DNA of 64,000 nt from Variovorax sp. CF313 (GTDB taxonomy: Bacteria; Pseudomonadota; Gammaproteobacteria; Burkholderiales; Burkholderiaceae_C): the NCBI RefSeq assembly GCF_000282635.1, contig NZ_AKIW01000085.1, positions 1 to 64,000 on the forward strand. The letters run 5' to 3'. The stretch's first letter is position 1; every line of letters begins with the position of its first letter. Positions 8,201-17,626 of this stretch are shown here, in pieces. The notes under the pieces are model-generated. The model saw only the letters and a program-made list of their open reading frames with translations. It was not told the DNA's origin and did not search any database. Both the position numbers and the translations under genes were made by a program.

Positions 8201-9001
8201 TCAGGGTTTGCCGGGTGTTCCGTCGGGGGCGCCGAGCCAGCGGCTGATCTCGATGTCGGGGCCCTGGTCGCGCGCGCGGGTCGGGCTGATCACCAGCTGT
8301 TCGATGGTGGTGCCCTGCGGCAGCGTGCAGGCCAGCAGGATGGCGCGCGCCACGTCGTCGGGCGCGACCATGGCGGCGCGCTCTTCCGCGCTCGGCGGGC
8401 GCACGCGCGTGTCCATGATCGGCGTGTCGACCTCGCCGGGAAGGATGGTGGTGGCGCGGATGTTGTTGTTGCGGAAGGTGACGTGCACGAAGCCCATCAG
8501 GTTCGTCACCGCCGCCTTGGCCGCGCCGTAGGGTGCACCGCCCAGCAGGTTCGGGCGCACGGCAGCCAGCGAAGACACGGTGACGATGGTGCCGGCTCCC
8601 GCATCGAGCATCCCCGGCAGCACGGCCTGGATCAGCACGTAGACGGCCGTCAGGTTGACCGACACCGCCGACTCCCAGTCGTCCGGCTCGATCCAGCGGA
8701 TGTTGCGCACGCGGCTGGTGAGGCCCGCGTTGTTGACGAGGATGCCGATGGGGCCGACCTCTTTCTCGGTCCACCGCACCAGCGCGATGAGCTGCTCGCG
8801 TTCCTGCAGGTCCGCCTGGCGCGCCCAAGCCTCGCCTCCGGCGCCGCGAATCTCGTCGACCACGGCCTGCAGCGGCTCGGCCCGCCGGCCCATCACGACG
8901 ACGCGTGCGCCTTCGGCGGCGAGCATCAGCGCGGTGGAGCGGCCAATGCCCGAGCCGCCACCGGTGACGAGCGCGACCTGTCCCTTCAGTGCGCCGGCCA
9001 T
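8201..9001 (-). CDS. SDR family oxidoreductase
   Basis: A 266-residue short-chain dehydrogenase/reductase. The Rossmann motif is VTGGGSGIGRST, the structural motif NNAG lies around residue 90, and the serine, tyrosine and lysine of the active site appear as TVSSLAA and PYGAAKAAV. It starts inside the stop codon of the hydantoinase B gene (TGATG), so translational coupling is likely. Probable NAD(P)-dependent oxidation or reduction of a hydroxy or keto intermediate; substrate unknown. Confidence 0.92.
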   Translation of the reverse strand: MAGALKGQVALVTGGGSGIGRSTALMLAAEGARVVVMGRRAEPLQAVVDEIRGAGGEAWARQADLQEREQLIALVRWTEKEVGPIGILVNNAGLTSRVRNIRWIEPDDWESAVSVNLTAVYVLIQAVLPGMLDAGAGTIVTVSSLAAVRPNLLGGAPYGAAKAAVTNLMGFVHVTFRNNNIRATTILPGEVDTPIMDTRVRPPSAEERAAMVAPDDVARAILLACTLPQGTTIEQLVISPTRARDQGPDIEISRWLGAPDGTPGKP

Positions 9002-10689
9002 CACGCCACCGCTTTCTGCGTTTCGGAGCCCGCCTCGGCCTCGTACCCATAGTCGGCCTGCGCGCCGGCCATGCTGACGAGGCCCTGGCGCAAGTCGTCT
9101 TCGACCAGGTCGCGCGAGCGCTGCTGCGCATCGCCCCAGCCGCCGCCGCCCGGCAGTTCGATCGTGAGACGCTCGCCCGGCGCCAGCACCAGCCGGCCTT
9201 TCGGGAACACGGCCTTGCCGTCGTGCCGCACCGCGCCATTGCGTCCGGCCTGGCCGCCCAGCACGCCGAGGCAGGGGTACTTCACGTGCTCGGTGCTCAG
9301 GTAGATGTTCATCTCGCGGTCCGACAGGTTGCGAATCACGCCGCGCTGGCCCAGCCCGCCGCGAAACTTGCCGGGGCCGCCCGAGTCCGGAATGAGCTCC
9401 TTGCACTCGGTGAGCACGGGCACCGCGAGCTCGTACATCTCGATCGGCGTCACGCGGCAGTTGGACGGAAAGCTCAGTGTGTCCAGGCCGTCCATCGACG
9501 AGCGGCCGCCTTGCCCGCCATGGAAGTTCTGCGCGCTGCCATAGGCCGTGCCGTCGGAGCGCTGGCCCTGGCAGTTGATGCCCCAGATCGGCGCGCCGCC
9601 GCTGTCGCCCATCGCACCATCGGGCACGACGTGCTGCAGCGCCTTGAAGATCAGGCTCGGAATGCAATGGCCCACGAGGTTGCGCGCCGCGCCCGCCGCA
9701 TGCGGCCGCGGGTTGAGGATGGAGCCCGCCGGCGCCGAGTCGGTCAGCGCGACCATGCAACCCTCGTTGTTCGGCGTCTCAGGGTCGAGCAGGCATTTGA
9801 GCGCATACACGCTGTGCGCCACGCGGTAGTGCGGCACCACGTTGATGCCGCGCGCCACCTCGGGCGAGGTGCCGGTGTAGTCGACATGGATGGAGTCGTC
9901 GCGCACCTCCACGCTCACGCACAGCTTCACGTCGGACTCGAAGCCGTCGATCGTCATGTCGGCCTTGTAGCTGCCGTTCGGCCAGGCCGCGATGGCCTTG
10001 CGCATGTGGCGCTCCGAGCGGCTGAAGATCGCCTCGCCGAGGCCGTCGCAGTCTTCGAGGCCGTACTCGTCCATGAAGCGCGTGAGCTCGCGGCTCATCA
10101 CCTCGTTGGCGGCCACCATGCTCTGGATGTCGCCGCGCACCTCGTGCGGCAGGCGCACGCTGGCCTCGATGACGGCGAACACATCGGTGTTGGGCTTGCC
10201 GGCCTTGAACAGCTTGAGCATCGGGATGCGGATGCCCTCTTCGAACATGTCGGTCGAGTCCGGCGACTGCGGCCGGCCGCCGATGTCCGGCAGGTGGGCG
10301 ATGCTGCCCGCATAGCCCACGATCTTTCCCTTTCGGAAGATCGGAGTGAGCATGACCATGTCCGGCAGGTGGCCCGTGCCGATCACCGGGTCGTTGGTGG
10401 CGAGCACGTCGCCGGGCTCGAGCGACTCGGGCGGAAAGGCCTTGAGGAAGTAGTTCTGCGCCGCCATCGGCAGCGTGGTGATGAACACAGGAATCGACCA
10501 GGTGCACTGCGCGAGCGCGCGGCCCTTGGCGTCGAGCAGCACGTTCACGTAGTCGTGGTTCTCGCGCACGATCGGCGAGAAGGCCGTTCGGCCGAGCGCG
10601 CTGTCGGCCTGGTCGGCGATGAAGACCAGGCGGTCCCACATCACCTGCAGGGTGATCGGGTCGTTGAAGTCGGGTTTGAGCATGGACAT
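9001..10689 (-). CDS. Hydantoinase B/oxoprolinase family protein
   Basis: A 562-residue HyuB-type subunit, the usual length. It pairs with HyuA in ATP-dependent N-methylhydantoinases, 5-oxoprolinases and related carboxylases. Typical blocks include DPITLQVMWDRL at the N-terminus, LATNDPVIGTGHLPDM, DYTGTSPEVARGINV, GGQGGRSSMDG and GGPGKFRGGLGQRG. It follows hyuA with an 12-base gap and overlaps the SDR start by one base. Cyclic amide or imide opening is the most likely chemistry; the precise ring is not determinable from sequence. Confidence 0.95.
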   Translation of the reverse strand: MSMLKPDFNDPITLQVMWDRLVFIADQADSALGRTAFSPIVRENHDYVNVLLDAKGRALAQCTWSIPVFITTLPMAAQNYFLKAFPPESLEPGDVLATNDPVIGTGHLPDMVMLTPIFRKGKIVGYAGSIAHLPDIGGRPQSPDSTDMFEEGIRIPMLKLFKAGKPNTDVFAVIEASVRLPHEVRGDIQSMVAANEVMSRELTRFMDEYGLEDCDGLGEAIFSRSERHMRKAIAAWPNGSYKADMTIDGFESDVKLCVSVEVRDDSIHVDYTGTSPEVARGINVVPHYRVAHSVYALKCLLDPETPNNEGCMVALTDSAPAGSILNPRPHAAGAARNLVGHCIPSLIFKALQHVVPDGAMGDSGGAPIWGINCQGQRSDGTAYGSAQNFHGGQGGRSSMDGLDTLSFPSNCRVTPIEMYELAVPVLTECKELIPDSGGPGKFRGGLGQRGVIRNLSDREMNIYLSTEHVKYPCLGVLGGQAGRNGAVRHDGKAVFPKGRLVLAPGERLTIELPGGGGWGDAQQRSRDLVEDDLRQGLVSMAGAQADYGYEAEAGSETQKAVA

Positions 10690-10701
10690 GGCAAGAAGAC
10701 C

Positions 10702-12792
10702 TCAGGACAAAAGCATGATCAGGTTGTGTTGGGCATCGAGCGAGGCGCTGGCATTGGGCCCCATCACCACGGTCGACTCGCGCTGCTCGATGATCGCGGG
10801 CCCTTCGACCGGCACGCCGGGCACCAGCGCATAGTGGTCGTAGACCGGCGTGTCGACGTACTTGCCGAGTTCGGAGAAGAAGACCGGCCGCGTGCCCTTG
10901 CGTGCATCGCGCGCCACATTCGACTCGCTGCGCAGGCTCGCGAGCGAGACAGGCGCCTTCGGCCCGCTGGCCCGCACGCGCCAGGTGATGACCTCCGCGT
11001 CGGTGCCGCTCACGGCGCGGCCGTACAGGGCCACGTAGTTGGCATGGAAGCGGGCCAGCAGCTCCTCGACGAACTTCGGGTCCGCCGGGTCCAGCTCAGG
11101 CAGCGGCACCGAGATCTCGTAGCCCTGGCCCACGTGGCGCATGTCCACGGTGTATGAGTAGCTGATGTGGTCCACCGGCACCTTGCTCGCCAGCACCACT
11201 TCGCGCCCCTGGTCCGCGAGCGTGGCCTTGACGACGTTCACCGCACTCGGGTTCCAGGCCGAGATGCGCATCGGCAGGCTGGCCGACAGGTCCGCCGCCA
11301 CCGGCGCGCCCAGCAGCCCGATGGCCGAGGTCACACCGGCGCCCAGCGGGCAGATCACCTTGCGGATGCCCAGCTTGCGGGCCACGCCGTAGGCATGCAC
11401 CGGCCCTGCCCCGCCGAAGGCGATCAGCGGCAGCGCGCGCGGGTCGACGCCGCTGTCGGTGGCCTGCATCGAGGCGGCCTCGGCCATGCTCTCGTTGACC
11501 ATGTCGTGGATGCCCCAGGCGCAGCGCTCGAGCGAAATGCCGAGCTCCTTCGCGAGCCGGGCCATCGCCGATTCGGCAGCAGGCTTGTCGAGCGCGAAGT
11601 CGCCGCCCAGGAAGGAGTTCTCGTTGAGGTAGCCCAGCAGCAGGTCGGCATCGGTCACCGTCGGCTCCGTGCCGCCGCGCCCATAGCAGGCCGGCCCCGG
11701 CGCGGCGGCCGCGCTGCGCGGCCCCACGCCCAGCAGGCCGAGCTTGTTGCGCGCCGCGATGCTGCCGCCGCCCGCGCCGATCTCGATCATGTGGATCGAC
11801 TGGATCTTGAGAGGAAAGCCGCTGCCCTTGCGGAAGCGCTCGTGGCGGGCCACTTCGAGGTCGTTGGCCACCATGGGCTGGCCGTTCGGAATCAGGCACA
11901 GCTTGGCGGTCGTGCCGCCCATGTCGAACGACAGCACGCTCGATTCGCCGGCTTGGCGCGCGTAGTCTGCAGCCGCCACGGCACCCGCCGCGGGACCCGA
12001 CTCGATCAACCGCACCGGCGTGCGCGAAGCCGAAGAACTCGGCACCACGCCGCCACTCGACGTCATCCAGAGCAACTGCCCTTCGACACCGCGCTGCGAC
12101 AGCTCGCGCTCGAGGTGGTTCACGTGCCCGACCATCATCGGCCGGGTGTAGGCGTTGACGACGGTGGTCGATGCACGGTCGTATTCGCGCACTTCGGGGC
12201 ACACCGTCGACGACAGCGAGACGGAAATGCCCGGTGCGATCTCGGCCAGGATCTCGCCGATGCGCCGCTCGTGCTGCGCGTACTTGTAGGCGTGCAGCAG
12301 GCACACGGCCACCGACTCCACCTCCCTGTCGAGCAGCACGCGGGCGATGGTGCGCACGCCGTCTTCGTCGAGCGCCTTGATCACCGTGCCGTCCGCGGCA
12401 ATGCGCTCTTCCACGCCGAAGCACAGCTCGCGCGACACCAGCGGCTCGGGGTACTGGATGCGCAGGTCGTAGAGGTCGTAGCGCCCTTCCGTTCGGATGC
12501 GCAACATGTCCTGGAAACCGTCGGTGGTGATGAAGGCGGTGTGTACGCCGCGGCGCTCCAGCACCGCGTTGGTCACGACCGTGGTCGCGCCAAGAATCTG
12601 CAGCTGGCCGTTGCCTTTGGCCTTGCCGCCGTCGCGGGCGCGCACCTTGGCCAGCAGCTCGTCCACGCCCTGGAGCACGGCGCGCGCGGGCGCGTCGGGC
12701 GTGCTCAGGACCTTGTGCAACAGGATGGTGCCGTCGTCCTGCGTCATCGCGAAGTCGGTGAACGTGCCACCCGTGTCAAATGCCAGTTTCAT
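10702..12792 (-). CDS. Hydantoinase A/oxoprolinase family protein
   Basis: A 696-residue HyuA-type ATPase subunit. The N-terminal phosphate-binding motif FDTGGTFTDF belongs to the actin-like ATPase fold; SFDMGGTTAKL is the second phosphate loop; IEIGAGGGSIA and AFGGAGPVHAYGVAR follow. It would phosphorylate and activate the cyclic substrate for hydrolysis with HyuB. A good AAGGAG ribosome site precedes the ATG at 12792. It lies 41 bases downstream of the Liv-type ATPase gene, suggesting that the transporter brings in the substrate. Acetophenone- or acetone-carboxylase-type relatives share this fold, so carboxylation cannot be excluded. Confidence 0.95.
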   Translation of the reverse strand: MKLAFDTGGTFTDFAMTQDDGTILLHKVLSTPDAPARAVLQGVDELLAKVRARDGGKAKGNGQLQILGATTVVTNAVLERRGVHTAFITTDGFQDMLRIRTEGRYDLYDLRIQYPEPLVSRELCFGVEERIAADGTVIKALDEDGVRTIARVLLDREVESVAVCLLHAYKYAQHERRIGEILAEIAPGISVSLSSTVCPEVREYDRASTTVVNAYTRPMMVGHVNHLERELSQRGVEGQLLWMTSSGGVVPSSSASRTPVRLIESGPAAGAVAAADYARQAGESSVLSFDMGGTTAKLCLIPNGQPMVANDLEVARHERFRKGSGFPLKIQSIHMIEIGAGGGSIAARNKLGLLGVGPRSAAAAPGPACYGRGGTEPTVTDADLLLGYLNENSFLGGDFALDKPAAESAMARLAKELGISLERCAWGIHDMVNESMAEAASMQATDSGVDPRALPLIAFGGAGPVHAYGVARKLGIRKVICPLGAGVTSAIGLLGAPVAADLSASLPMRISAWNPSAVNVVKATLADQGREVVLASKVPVDHISYSYTVDMRHVGQGYEISVPLPELDPADPKFVEELLARFHANYVALYGRAVSGTDAEVITWRVRASGPKAPVSLASLRSESNVARDARKGTRPVFFSELGKYVDTPVYDHYALVPGVPVEGPAIIEQRESTVVMGPNASASLDAQHNLIMLLS

Positions 12793-12833
12793 GCCTTTCA
12801 GCTCCTTGAGTGTTCGGTTGAGATGCGCGGTGC

Positions 12834-13562
12834 TCAGGCCGTGGCCGCGTCGGATGCGCGCCTGCCCGTCATGAACAGTTCGCCCAGGTCGGCGGTGCTC
12901 AGCGCCTCGACCGGGCTGTCCCAGATGACCTTGCCCAGGCGCAGCACCACGGCGCGCTCTGCGGCCTCCATGGCCTTGCGGGTGTTCTGCTCGACCAGCA
13001 GGATGGTTCGGCCGCCCTTGTGCAGGCGCTTGAGTTCGTTGAAGACCAGCGTGATGGCCTGCGGCGAGAGGCCGACCGAGGGCTCGTCCACCAGCAGGAT
13101 CTCGGGACGGCGCAGCACGGCCATCGCCATTTCGAGCAGCTGCTGCTCGCCGCCGGACATGTTGCCGGCGAGCTCGTTGCGGCGCTTGCGCAGGATGGGG
13201 AAGAGGTCGTAGACGTACTCGCGCTCACCCTTGAGGTCGCCGCCCTTGATGGTGTAGGCCGCCATCTCGAGGTTCTCGTCGATGGACATCAGCTGGAAGT
13301 TGCAGCGGCCCTGCGGCACGTAGGCAATGCCGTGGCCGAGCATCGCCTGCGGGCGCAGGCCCGCGATGTCCTTGCCCTTCCAGCGGATCGCACCGCCCTT
13401 GTGGGTGGTCATGCCGAAGAGCGACTTCAGCAGCGTCGACTTGCCGGCCCCGTTGGGTCCCAGCAGCGTGACGAATTCGCCGTGCCGGATCTTCAGGTCC
13501 ACGCCGTGCAGGATGTCCAGGTGGCCGTAGCCGGCGCGGAGGTTGTCGATTTCGAGTTCCAT
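12834..13562 (-). CDS. Branched-chain-type ABC transporter ATP-binding protein (LivF-like)
   Basis: A 242-residue ATPase of the second Liv type. Walker A is GPNGAGKS, the signature is MSGGEQQLLEMA, Walker B is ILLVDEPSVGLS, and VEQNTRKAM is the switch-histidine region where LivF proteins carry VEQN. The C-terminal 15 or so residues (TGRRASDAATA) are a short extension. It energises, with the LivG-like ATPase encoded next to it, the two permeases upstream. Gap to that gene: 17 bases. Confidence 0.93.
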   Translation of the reverse strand: MELEIDNLRAGYGHLDILHGVDLKIRHGEFVTLLGPNGAGKSTLLKSLFGMTTHKGGAIRWKGKDIAGLRPQAMLGHGIAYVPQGRCNFQLMSIDENLEMAAYTIKGGDLKGEREYVYDLFPILRKRRNELAGNMSGGEQQLLEMAMAVLRRPEILLVDEPSVGLSPQAITLVFNELKRLHKGGRTILLVEQNTRKAMEAAERAVVLRLGKVIWDSPVEALSTADLGELFMTGRRASDAATA

Positions 13563-13579
13563 GGTGTTGTTCTTTCGTG

Positions 13580-14350
13580 TCAACCGCCGAGGTAGGCCTC
13601 GATGACCTCCGGGTTGCGAACGACCTCTTCCGGCGTGGCGTCGGCCAGCTTTGCGCCCTGGTGCAGCACGACCACGCGGTGGCTGAGGTTCATCAGCACG
13701 TCGGTGTTGTGCTCGATCACCACGAAGGTCACGCCCAGCTTCTGGTTCGCATGCTCGATGCACTGGATGACCTTCTCGATGAGCACGGGGTTGATGCCCG
13801 CCAGCGGTTCGTCGAGCAGGATCAGCTCGGGTTCGGGCATCAGCATCGAGGCGAACTGCAGCAGCTTCTGCTGCCCGCCCGACATGTTGCCCGCCGGCAG
13901 GTGCGCCACGCGTGCCAGCCCGGTCACCTCGATCAGTTCCTTCGCGCGTTCGCGCAGGGCCTGGATGCGCTTCCTGGCCGACGGACCGACCCAGAAGGTC
14001 GACAGCACGTTCGGAAAGCGCGACATCTGTCCGGCCAGCACGAGGTTCTCTTCGGAGTCCAGCGTGGGAAAGACCACCGTCTTCTGGAAGCTGCGCAGGA
14101 AGCGGCCCTCGCGGGCGATGCGGTTCATCGGCCAGCCGGTGATGTCCACGCCCTTGAGCAGCACGCGGCCCGCGTCGCTGCGTTGCAGGCCGGTGCAGCA
14201 GTCGAACAGGGTCGACTTGCCGGAGCCGTTGGGGCCGATGAGCCCCATCACCTCGCCGCGGCGGACTTCGATGTCCACGCCCTGGAGCGCCGCGACGGCG
14301 CCGTAGTTCTTGCGCAGGCCCTCGATGCGCAGCATGGACTCAGCGGACAT
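13580..14350 (-). CDS. Branched-chain-type ABC transporter ATP-binding protein (LivG-like)
   Basis: A 256-residue ATPase with GPNGSGKST (Walker A), MSGGQQKLLQFAS (signature), LILLDEPLAGINP (Walker B) and VVIEHNTDVLMNL, the LivG-type switch. The start at 14350 gives MSAESMLRIEGLRKNYG; a start at 14392 would lie deeper in the permease gene. The chosen start overlaps the end of the LivM-like gene by 11 bases, consistent with coupled translation. Confidence 0.93.
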   Translation of the reverse strand: MSAESMLRIEGLRKNYGAVAALQGVDIEVRRGEVMGLIGPNGSGKSTLFDCCTGLQRSDAGRVLLKGVDITGWPMNRIAREGRFLRSFQKTVVFPTLDSEENLVLAGQMSRFPNVLSTFWVGPSARKRIQALRERAKELIEVTGLARVAHLPAGNMSGGQQKLLQFASMLMPEPELILLDEPLAGINPVLIEKVIQCIEHANQKLGVTFVVIEHNTDVLMNLSHRVVVLHQGAKLADATPEEVVRNPEVIEAYLGG

Positions 14351-15374
14351 CGCGCGGCCCCTTTCCGATACCGGCAATGCGCTCGGCCGCACGCTGGAAC
14401 AGCGGCGCCAGACCTTGCGGGAACAGGAACACCAGCCCCAGCAGCACGAAGCCGTAGATCACCATGCGCAGCTCGGGCGTGATGCGCAATGCCTCGGACA
14501 CCGCCACGAAGACGAAGCTGCCGATGATGGCGCCCGGCACCTTGCCCACGCCACCGCCCAGCACGATGATCAGGATGGTGTTGGAGTAGTAGGCCTGGAA
14601 GACCAGCGGGCTCACGACCGTCGAGAAATGCGCGTAGAGGCTGCCGCCGAGCCCCGCGAAGACGGCGCTCAGCATGAAGACCAGGAGCTTGTAGGTCCAG
14701 GTCGGCACGCCCAGCGATTCGGCCAGCGTCTCGTTGTCGCGAATGGCCACCATGCAGCGGCCCGCGGGCGAGCGGATCAACGCCACGAAGGCCGCCACCG
14801 CCAGTGCCGCCAGCACGAGCACCAGATAGAAGTACTCGGGCGCCTTGATGACGGTGTAGACCCAGTCGCCAAAGCCCAGGCGCGGCCGGGCCACGCCCGA
14901 CAGTCCCATGTCGCCGCGCGTCAGGTCGATCCAGTTCTTCGACACCATCTGCGCGATGACCACCATGCCGAGCGTGCACATCACGAACGAGGTGTCGCGC
15001 AGCCGCAGCGCCGGAATGCCCAGCGGCAGCGCGACCAGCCCGGCCACCAGGCCCGCGACCAGGAAATTCACCAGGAACGGCGTGCCGAAGTGGATCGACA
15101 TGAGGGCCGACGCGTAGGCGCCGAGCCCGAAGAACACGCCCTGCGCGAGCGACAGCATGCCCGTGTAGCCGAGGATGAGATTCAGCCCCAGCGCCGGCAG
15201 CAGGAAGATCATCGCGAGGACCATCGCGTGCAGGTAGTAGTCGCCGAGGAAGAGCGGCGCGCAAAGCAGCGCGGCCACGCCGATGGCGCACGCACTCCAG
15301 TTGACCGCGGCGACCCGGGCGGCCGGCATGCGCGGCGTGTCCAGCGTGGTGGTTGACAAGATTGCCTGTTTCAT
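14340..15374 (-). CDS. Branched-chain-type ABC transporter permease (LivM-like)
   Basis: A 344-residue inner-membrane permease with about ten hydrophobic segments. The family blocks LGLNLILGYTGMLSLAQG, AIRDNETLAESLGV (the EAA-like cytoplasmic loop) and LGGGVGKVPGAIIGSFVF are clear. The ATG at 15374 gives MKQAILSTTTL; longer reading back to 15497 runs through the LivH coding end. It forms a heterodimer with the LivH-like protein encoded 13 bases upstream. Confidence 0.93.
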   Translation of the reverse strand: MKQAILSTTTLDTPRMPAARVAAVNWSACAIGVAALLCAPLFLGDYYLHAMVLAMIFLLPALGLNLILGYTGMLSLAQGVFFGLGAYASALMSIHFGTPFLVNFLVAGLVAGLVALPLGIPALRLRDTSFVMCTLGMVVIAQMVSKNWIDLTRGDMGLSGVARPRLGFGDWVYTVIKAPEYFYLVLVLAALAVAAFVALIRSPAGRCMVAIRDNETLAESLGVPTWTYKLLVFMLSAVFAGLGGSLYAHFSTVVSPLVFQAYYSNTILIIVLGGGVGKVPGAIIGSFVFVAVSEALRITPELRMVIYGFVLLGLVFLFPQGLAPLFQRAAERIAGIGKGPRDVR

Positions 15375-15387
15375 GAGGTTGTCGCTT

Positions 15388-16260
15388 TCAGAAGCGGGCC
15401 TTGCTGCTGAACAGGCCGTGCGGCCGGAACATGAGCATGAGCAGAAGCACGATGAAGCCGACGGAGTCGCGGTACTGCAGGCCGATGAAGCCGGCAACGA
15501 GGCTCTCGACGACGCCCAGCAGGCAGCCCGCGATGAGCGTGCCGCGCACGTTGCCCATGCCGCCCATGACGATCACGGCGAAGGTCTTCAGCGTGATCGA
15601 CTCGCCCATGCCGCCGTAGATGCTCACGTTGATCGGCCCCGTCAGGATGCCCGACAGCGCCGCAATGGCCACGCCGATCAGGAAGGTGCGGCGCACCACC
15701 TGCTCGACGTCGATGCCGTTGACCTGGCAGCACTCGATGTTCTGCGACACGGCGCGGATCGAGCGGCCCAGGCGCGTGCTGCGCACCATCCACTCGAGCC
15801 CGGCGAACACCGCGAGGGTGACGACCACCAGGATCACGCGCTGCTGCGACATGCCGAAGTCGCCCATCTCGATCGGCTCCAGCCAGCCGCCCGAGAACAC
15901 CTTGTAGCCGCCGCCGAAAGCCAGGATGACCACGTTCTGCAGGATGAGCGAAAGCCCCAGCGTGGCCAGCACGCCGGCCTGGAAGGGCTGGCCGATGAGC
16001 CGCTGCATCACGCTGCGCCCGATCAGCACCGCGATCACGCTGACGATCGCCACGCCGCCGACGATGGCCAGGCTGTAGTCGGCCATCAGCTTCGACATGA
16101 CCCACCAGGCCGCGAAGGTGCCCAGCATGTAGTACTCGCCGTGGGCGAAGTTGATGGCCCGCAGCACGCCGAAGATCATCGTCATGCCGGCGGCCACCAG
16201 GGCGTAGACCGACCCGGTGATGATGCCGTTGACGATCTGTTCGAAGAGGAAGGAACTCAC
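15388..16260 (-). CDS. Branched-chain-type ABC transporter permease (LivH-like)
   Basis: A 290-residue permease starting at GTG 16260. GSVYALVAAGMTMIFGVLRA and INFAHGEYYMLG are the characteristic LivH N-terminal blocks; VNGIDVEQVVRRTFLIGV and VIVMGGMGNVRGTLIAG follow. It lies between the binding-protein gene (34 bases upstream) and the LivM-like gene. Substrate specificity is set by the binding protein, not this subunit. Confidence 0.94.
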   Translation of the reverse strand: MSSFLFEQIVNGIITGSVYALVAAGMTMIFGVLRAINFAHGEYYMLGTFAAWWVMSKLMADYSLAIVGGVAIVSVIAVLIGRSVMQRLIGQPFQAGVLATLGLSLILQNVVILAFGGGYKVFSGGWLEPIEMGDFGMSQQRVILVVVTLAVFAGLEWMVRSTRLGRSIRAVSQNIECCQVNGIDVEQVVRRTFLIGVAIAALSGILTGPINVSIYGGMGESITLKTFAVIVMGGMGNVRGTLIAGCLLGVVESLVAGFIGLQYRDSVGFIVLLLMLMFRPHGLFSSKARF

Positions 16261-16294
16261 GGTGTTCTCGCAGGCCGGAGAAGGTGCTTCTTCT

Positions 16295-17497
16295 TCACTT
16301 CGCGCCGGCCGCGTAGTCGACCTTGGTCGCGATCATTCCCTTGATGGCCGGCTTGCCGTCGGTGATCTCGAGCAGCACCATGGGCATCACCGCCTGGTTG
16401 TGGTCGTCGAAGGTCACGACGCCCATGGGGCTGTCGTACCTGATCTTCGCCAGGGCGTTGCGGATGTCCTCGGCCTTGAGGCTGTTGGCGCTCTTGATCG
16501 CAGCCACGACGAGGTTCAGCGTGTCGTAGTGCGTGTAGGCATGGTTGTTCGGCATCTCGCCGCCGTTGGCCTTCTTGTAGTCCTCGACGAACTTGAGGCT
16601 GCGCGGCGCCGGCACCTCGGGCAGCCACGCGGCAGCTTCGACCGCGCCGTTCATGACCTTCGGCGCGGCGGCGATGGTTTCCTTCGTGTTGAACTCGCCG
16701 TTGCCGACCAGCGCCACCTTGCCGGCCAGCCCGAGTTCGAGCATCTGGCGGGCGATGATCGGCGTGGTGTCGGCCTGTCCGTAGAGGATGATGGCCTGCG
16801 CACCCGAGCGGCGGATCTTGCTCAGGACCGAGCGGAAGTCGGTCTCCGAGTCCTTGTAGTAGTCCTCGCTCAGGATCTCGGCGCCTTCGTACTTCGGCAG
16901 GTAGCGCTTGGTGAACTTGATGGCGCCGCGGCCGTAGTCGCTGTCGACCGAGAGCACCGCGAACTTCTTGAAGCCCTTGGTCTTCGACGCGTACTCCAGC
17001 ACCGTCGCGGCCCGCACCTCGTCGGTCGGGTAGTTGCGGAAGGTCCACTTGAAGCCGCCCACGCCGGCCTTGTAGGTGATGTCGGGGTTCGACGAGGCCG
17101 CATTCACGAGCAGTACCTTCGATTCCTCGGCCAGCGGCTGCATCGCCAGCGTCACCGAGCTGCAGACGTCGCCGATGATCACCGGCGTTTTCTCGAGGCT
17201 GATCATGCGCTGCGTGGCGGCAACGCCCTCCGCGGGCACGCACTGGCTGTCCCCGCTCACGAGCTCGATCTGCTTGCCGAGCACGCCGCCGGCGGCGTTG
17301 ATTTCCTTGGCGGCGAGCGCCGCGCCCTTGTTCGCGAAGGCCCCGTAGCGGGCGTTGGGGCCGCTCATGGGCGCGATGACTCCGATCTTGAAGGTGTCGG
17401 TCTGCGCACTGGCGGGCGCCAATGTGCAGAAGCCGGCGATTGCGGCAATGGCCACCAAGGCCGCGCCGCGCAATCTCGAGTTCGTGGGGTAGCTCAT
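16295..17497 (-). CDS. ABC transporter substrate-binding protein (Leu/Ile/Val-binding type)
   Basis: A 400-residue periplasmic binding protein of the LivJ/LivK type. A signal peptide ends near APASAQ, and the mature protein opens with DTFKIGVIAPMSGPNARYG, the canonical type I fold start. The ATG at 17497 has GGAGAAA just upstream; an ATG at 17515 would include that site in the coding region. It is the first gene of the minus-strand cluster. Because the downstream genes encode a hydantoinase pair, the ligand may be a cyclic amide, ureide or carboxylate rather than an amino acid; this is inference. Confidence 0.93.
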   Translation of the reverse strand: MSYPTNSRLRGAALVAIAAIAGFCTLAPASAQTDTFKIGVIAPMSGPNARYGAFANKGAALAAKEINAAGGVLGKQIELVSGDSQCVPAEGVAATQRMISLEKTPVIIGDVCSSVTLAMQPLAEESKVLLVNAASSNPDITYKAGVGGFKWTFRNYPTDEVRAATVLEYASKTKGFKKFAVLSVDSDYGRGAIKFTKRYLPKYEGAEILSEDYYKDSETDFRSVLSKIRRSGAQAIILYGQADTTPIIARQMLELGLAGKVALVGNGEFNTKETIAAAPKVMNGAVEAAAWLPEVPAPRSLKFVEDYKKANGGEMPNNHAYTHYDTLNLVVAAIKSANSLKAEDIRNALAKIRYDSPMGVVTFDDHNQAVMPMVLLEITDGKPAIKGMIATKVDYAAGAK

Positions 17498-17577
17498 TGC
17501 TTTTCTCCGGGTCATGGAAGGGTTGAAGGAATGGTAGGAAGAGGGCGCTGCGGCGGCCAATACGTTATGGACCTTCG

Positions 17578-17598
17578 CCTATAAGGATTCTTGATAGG
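17578..17598. promoter_or_regulatory. Dyad with LysR-box geometry upstream of the transporter/hydantoinase cluster
   Basis: CCTAT and ATAGG are perfect inverted arms separated by 11 nt, giving the T-N11-A type spacing seen in many LysR boxes. It sits 81 bp upstream of the binding-protein ATG in the only sizeable gap before the cluster. The pair of LysR genes at 5.5-7.5 kb could recognise it. The dyad is short, so chance is possible. Confidence 0.3.
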
Positions 17599-17626
17599 CA
17601 AGGTCCGCAGGCCCACAGGCCGGGGA

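Noticed and set aside
7547..14482. Long plus-strand frames across the hydantoinase and Liv-type genes
   Set aside because: They are complements of well-supported minus-strand genes, have arginine- and histidine-rich composition without domains, and no ribosome sites.
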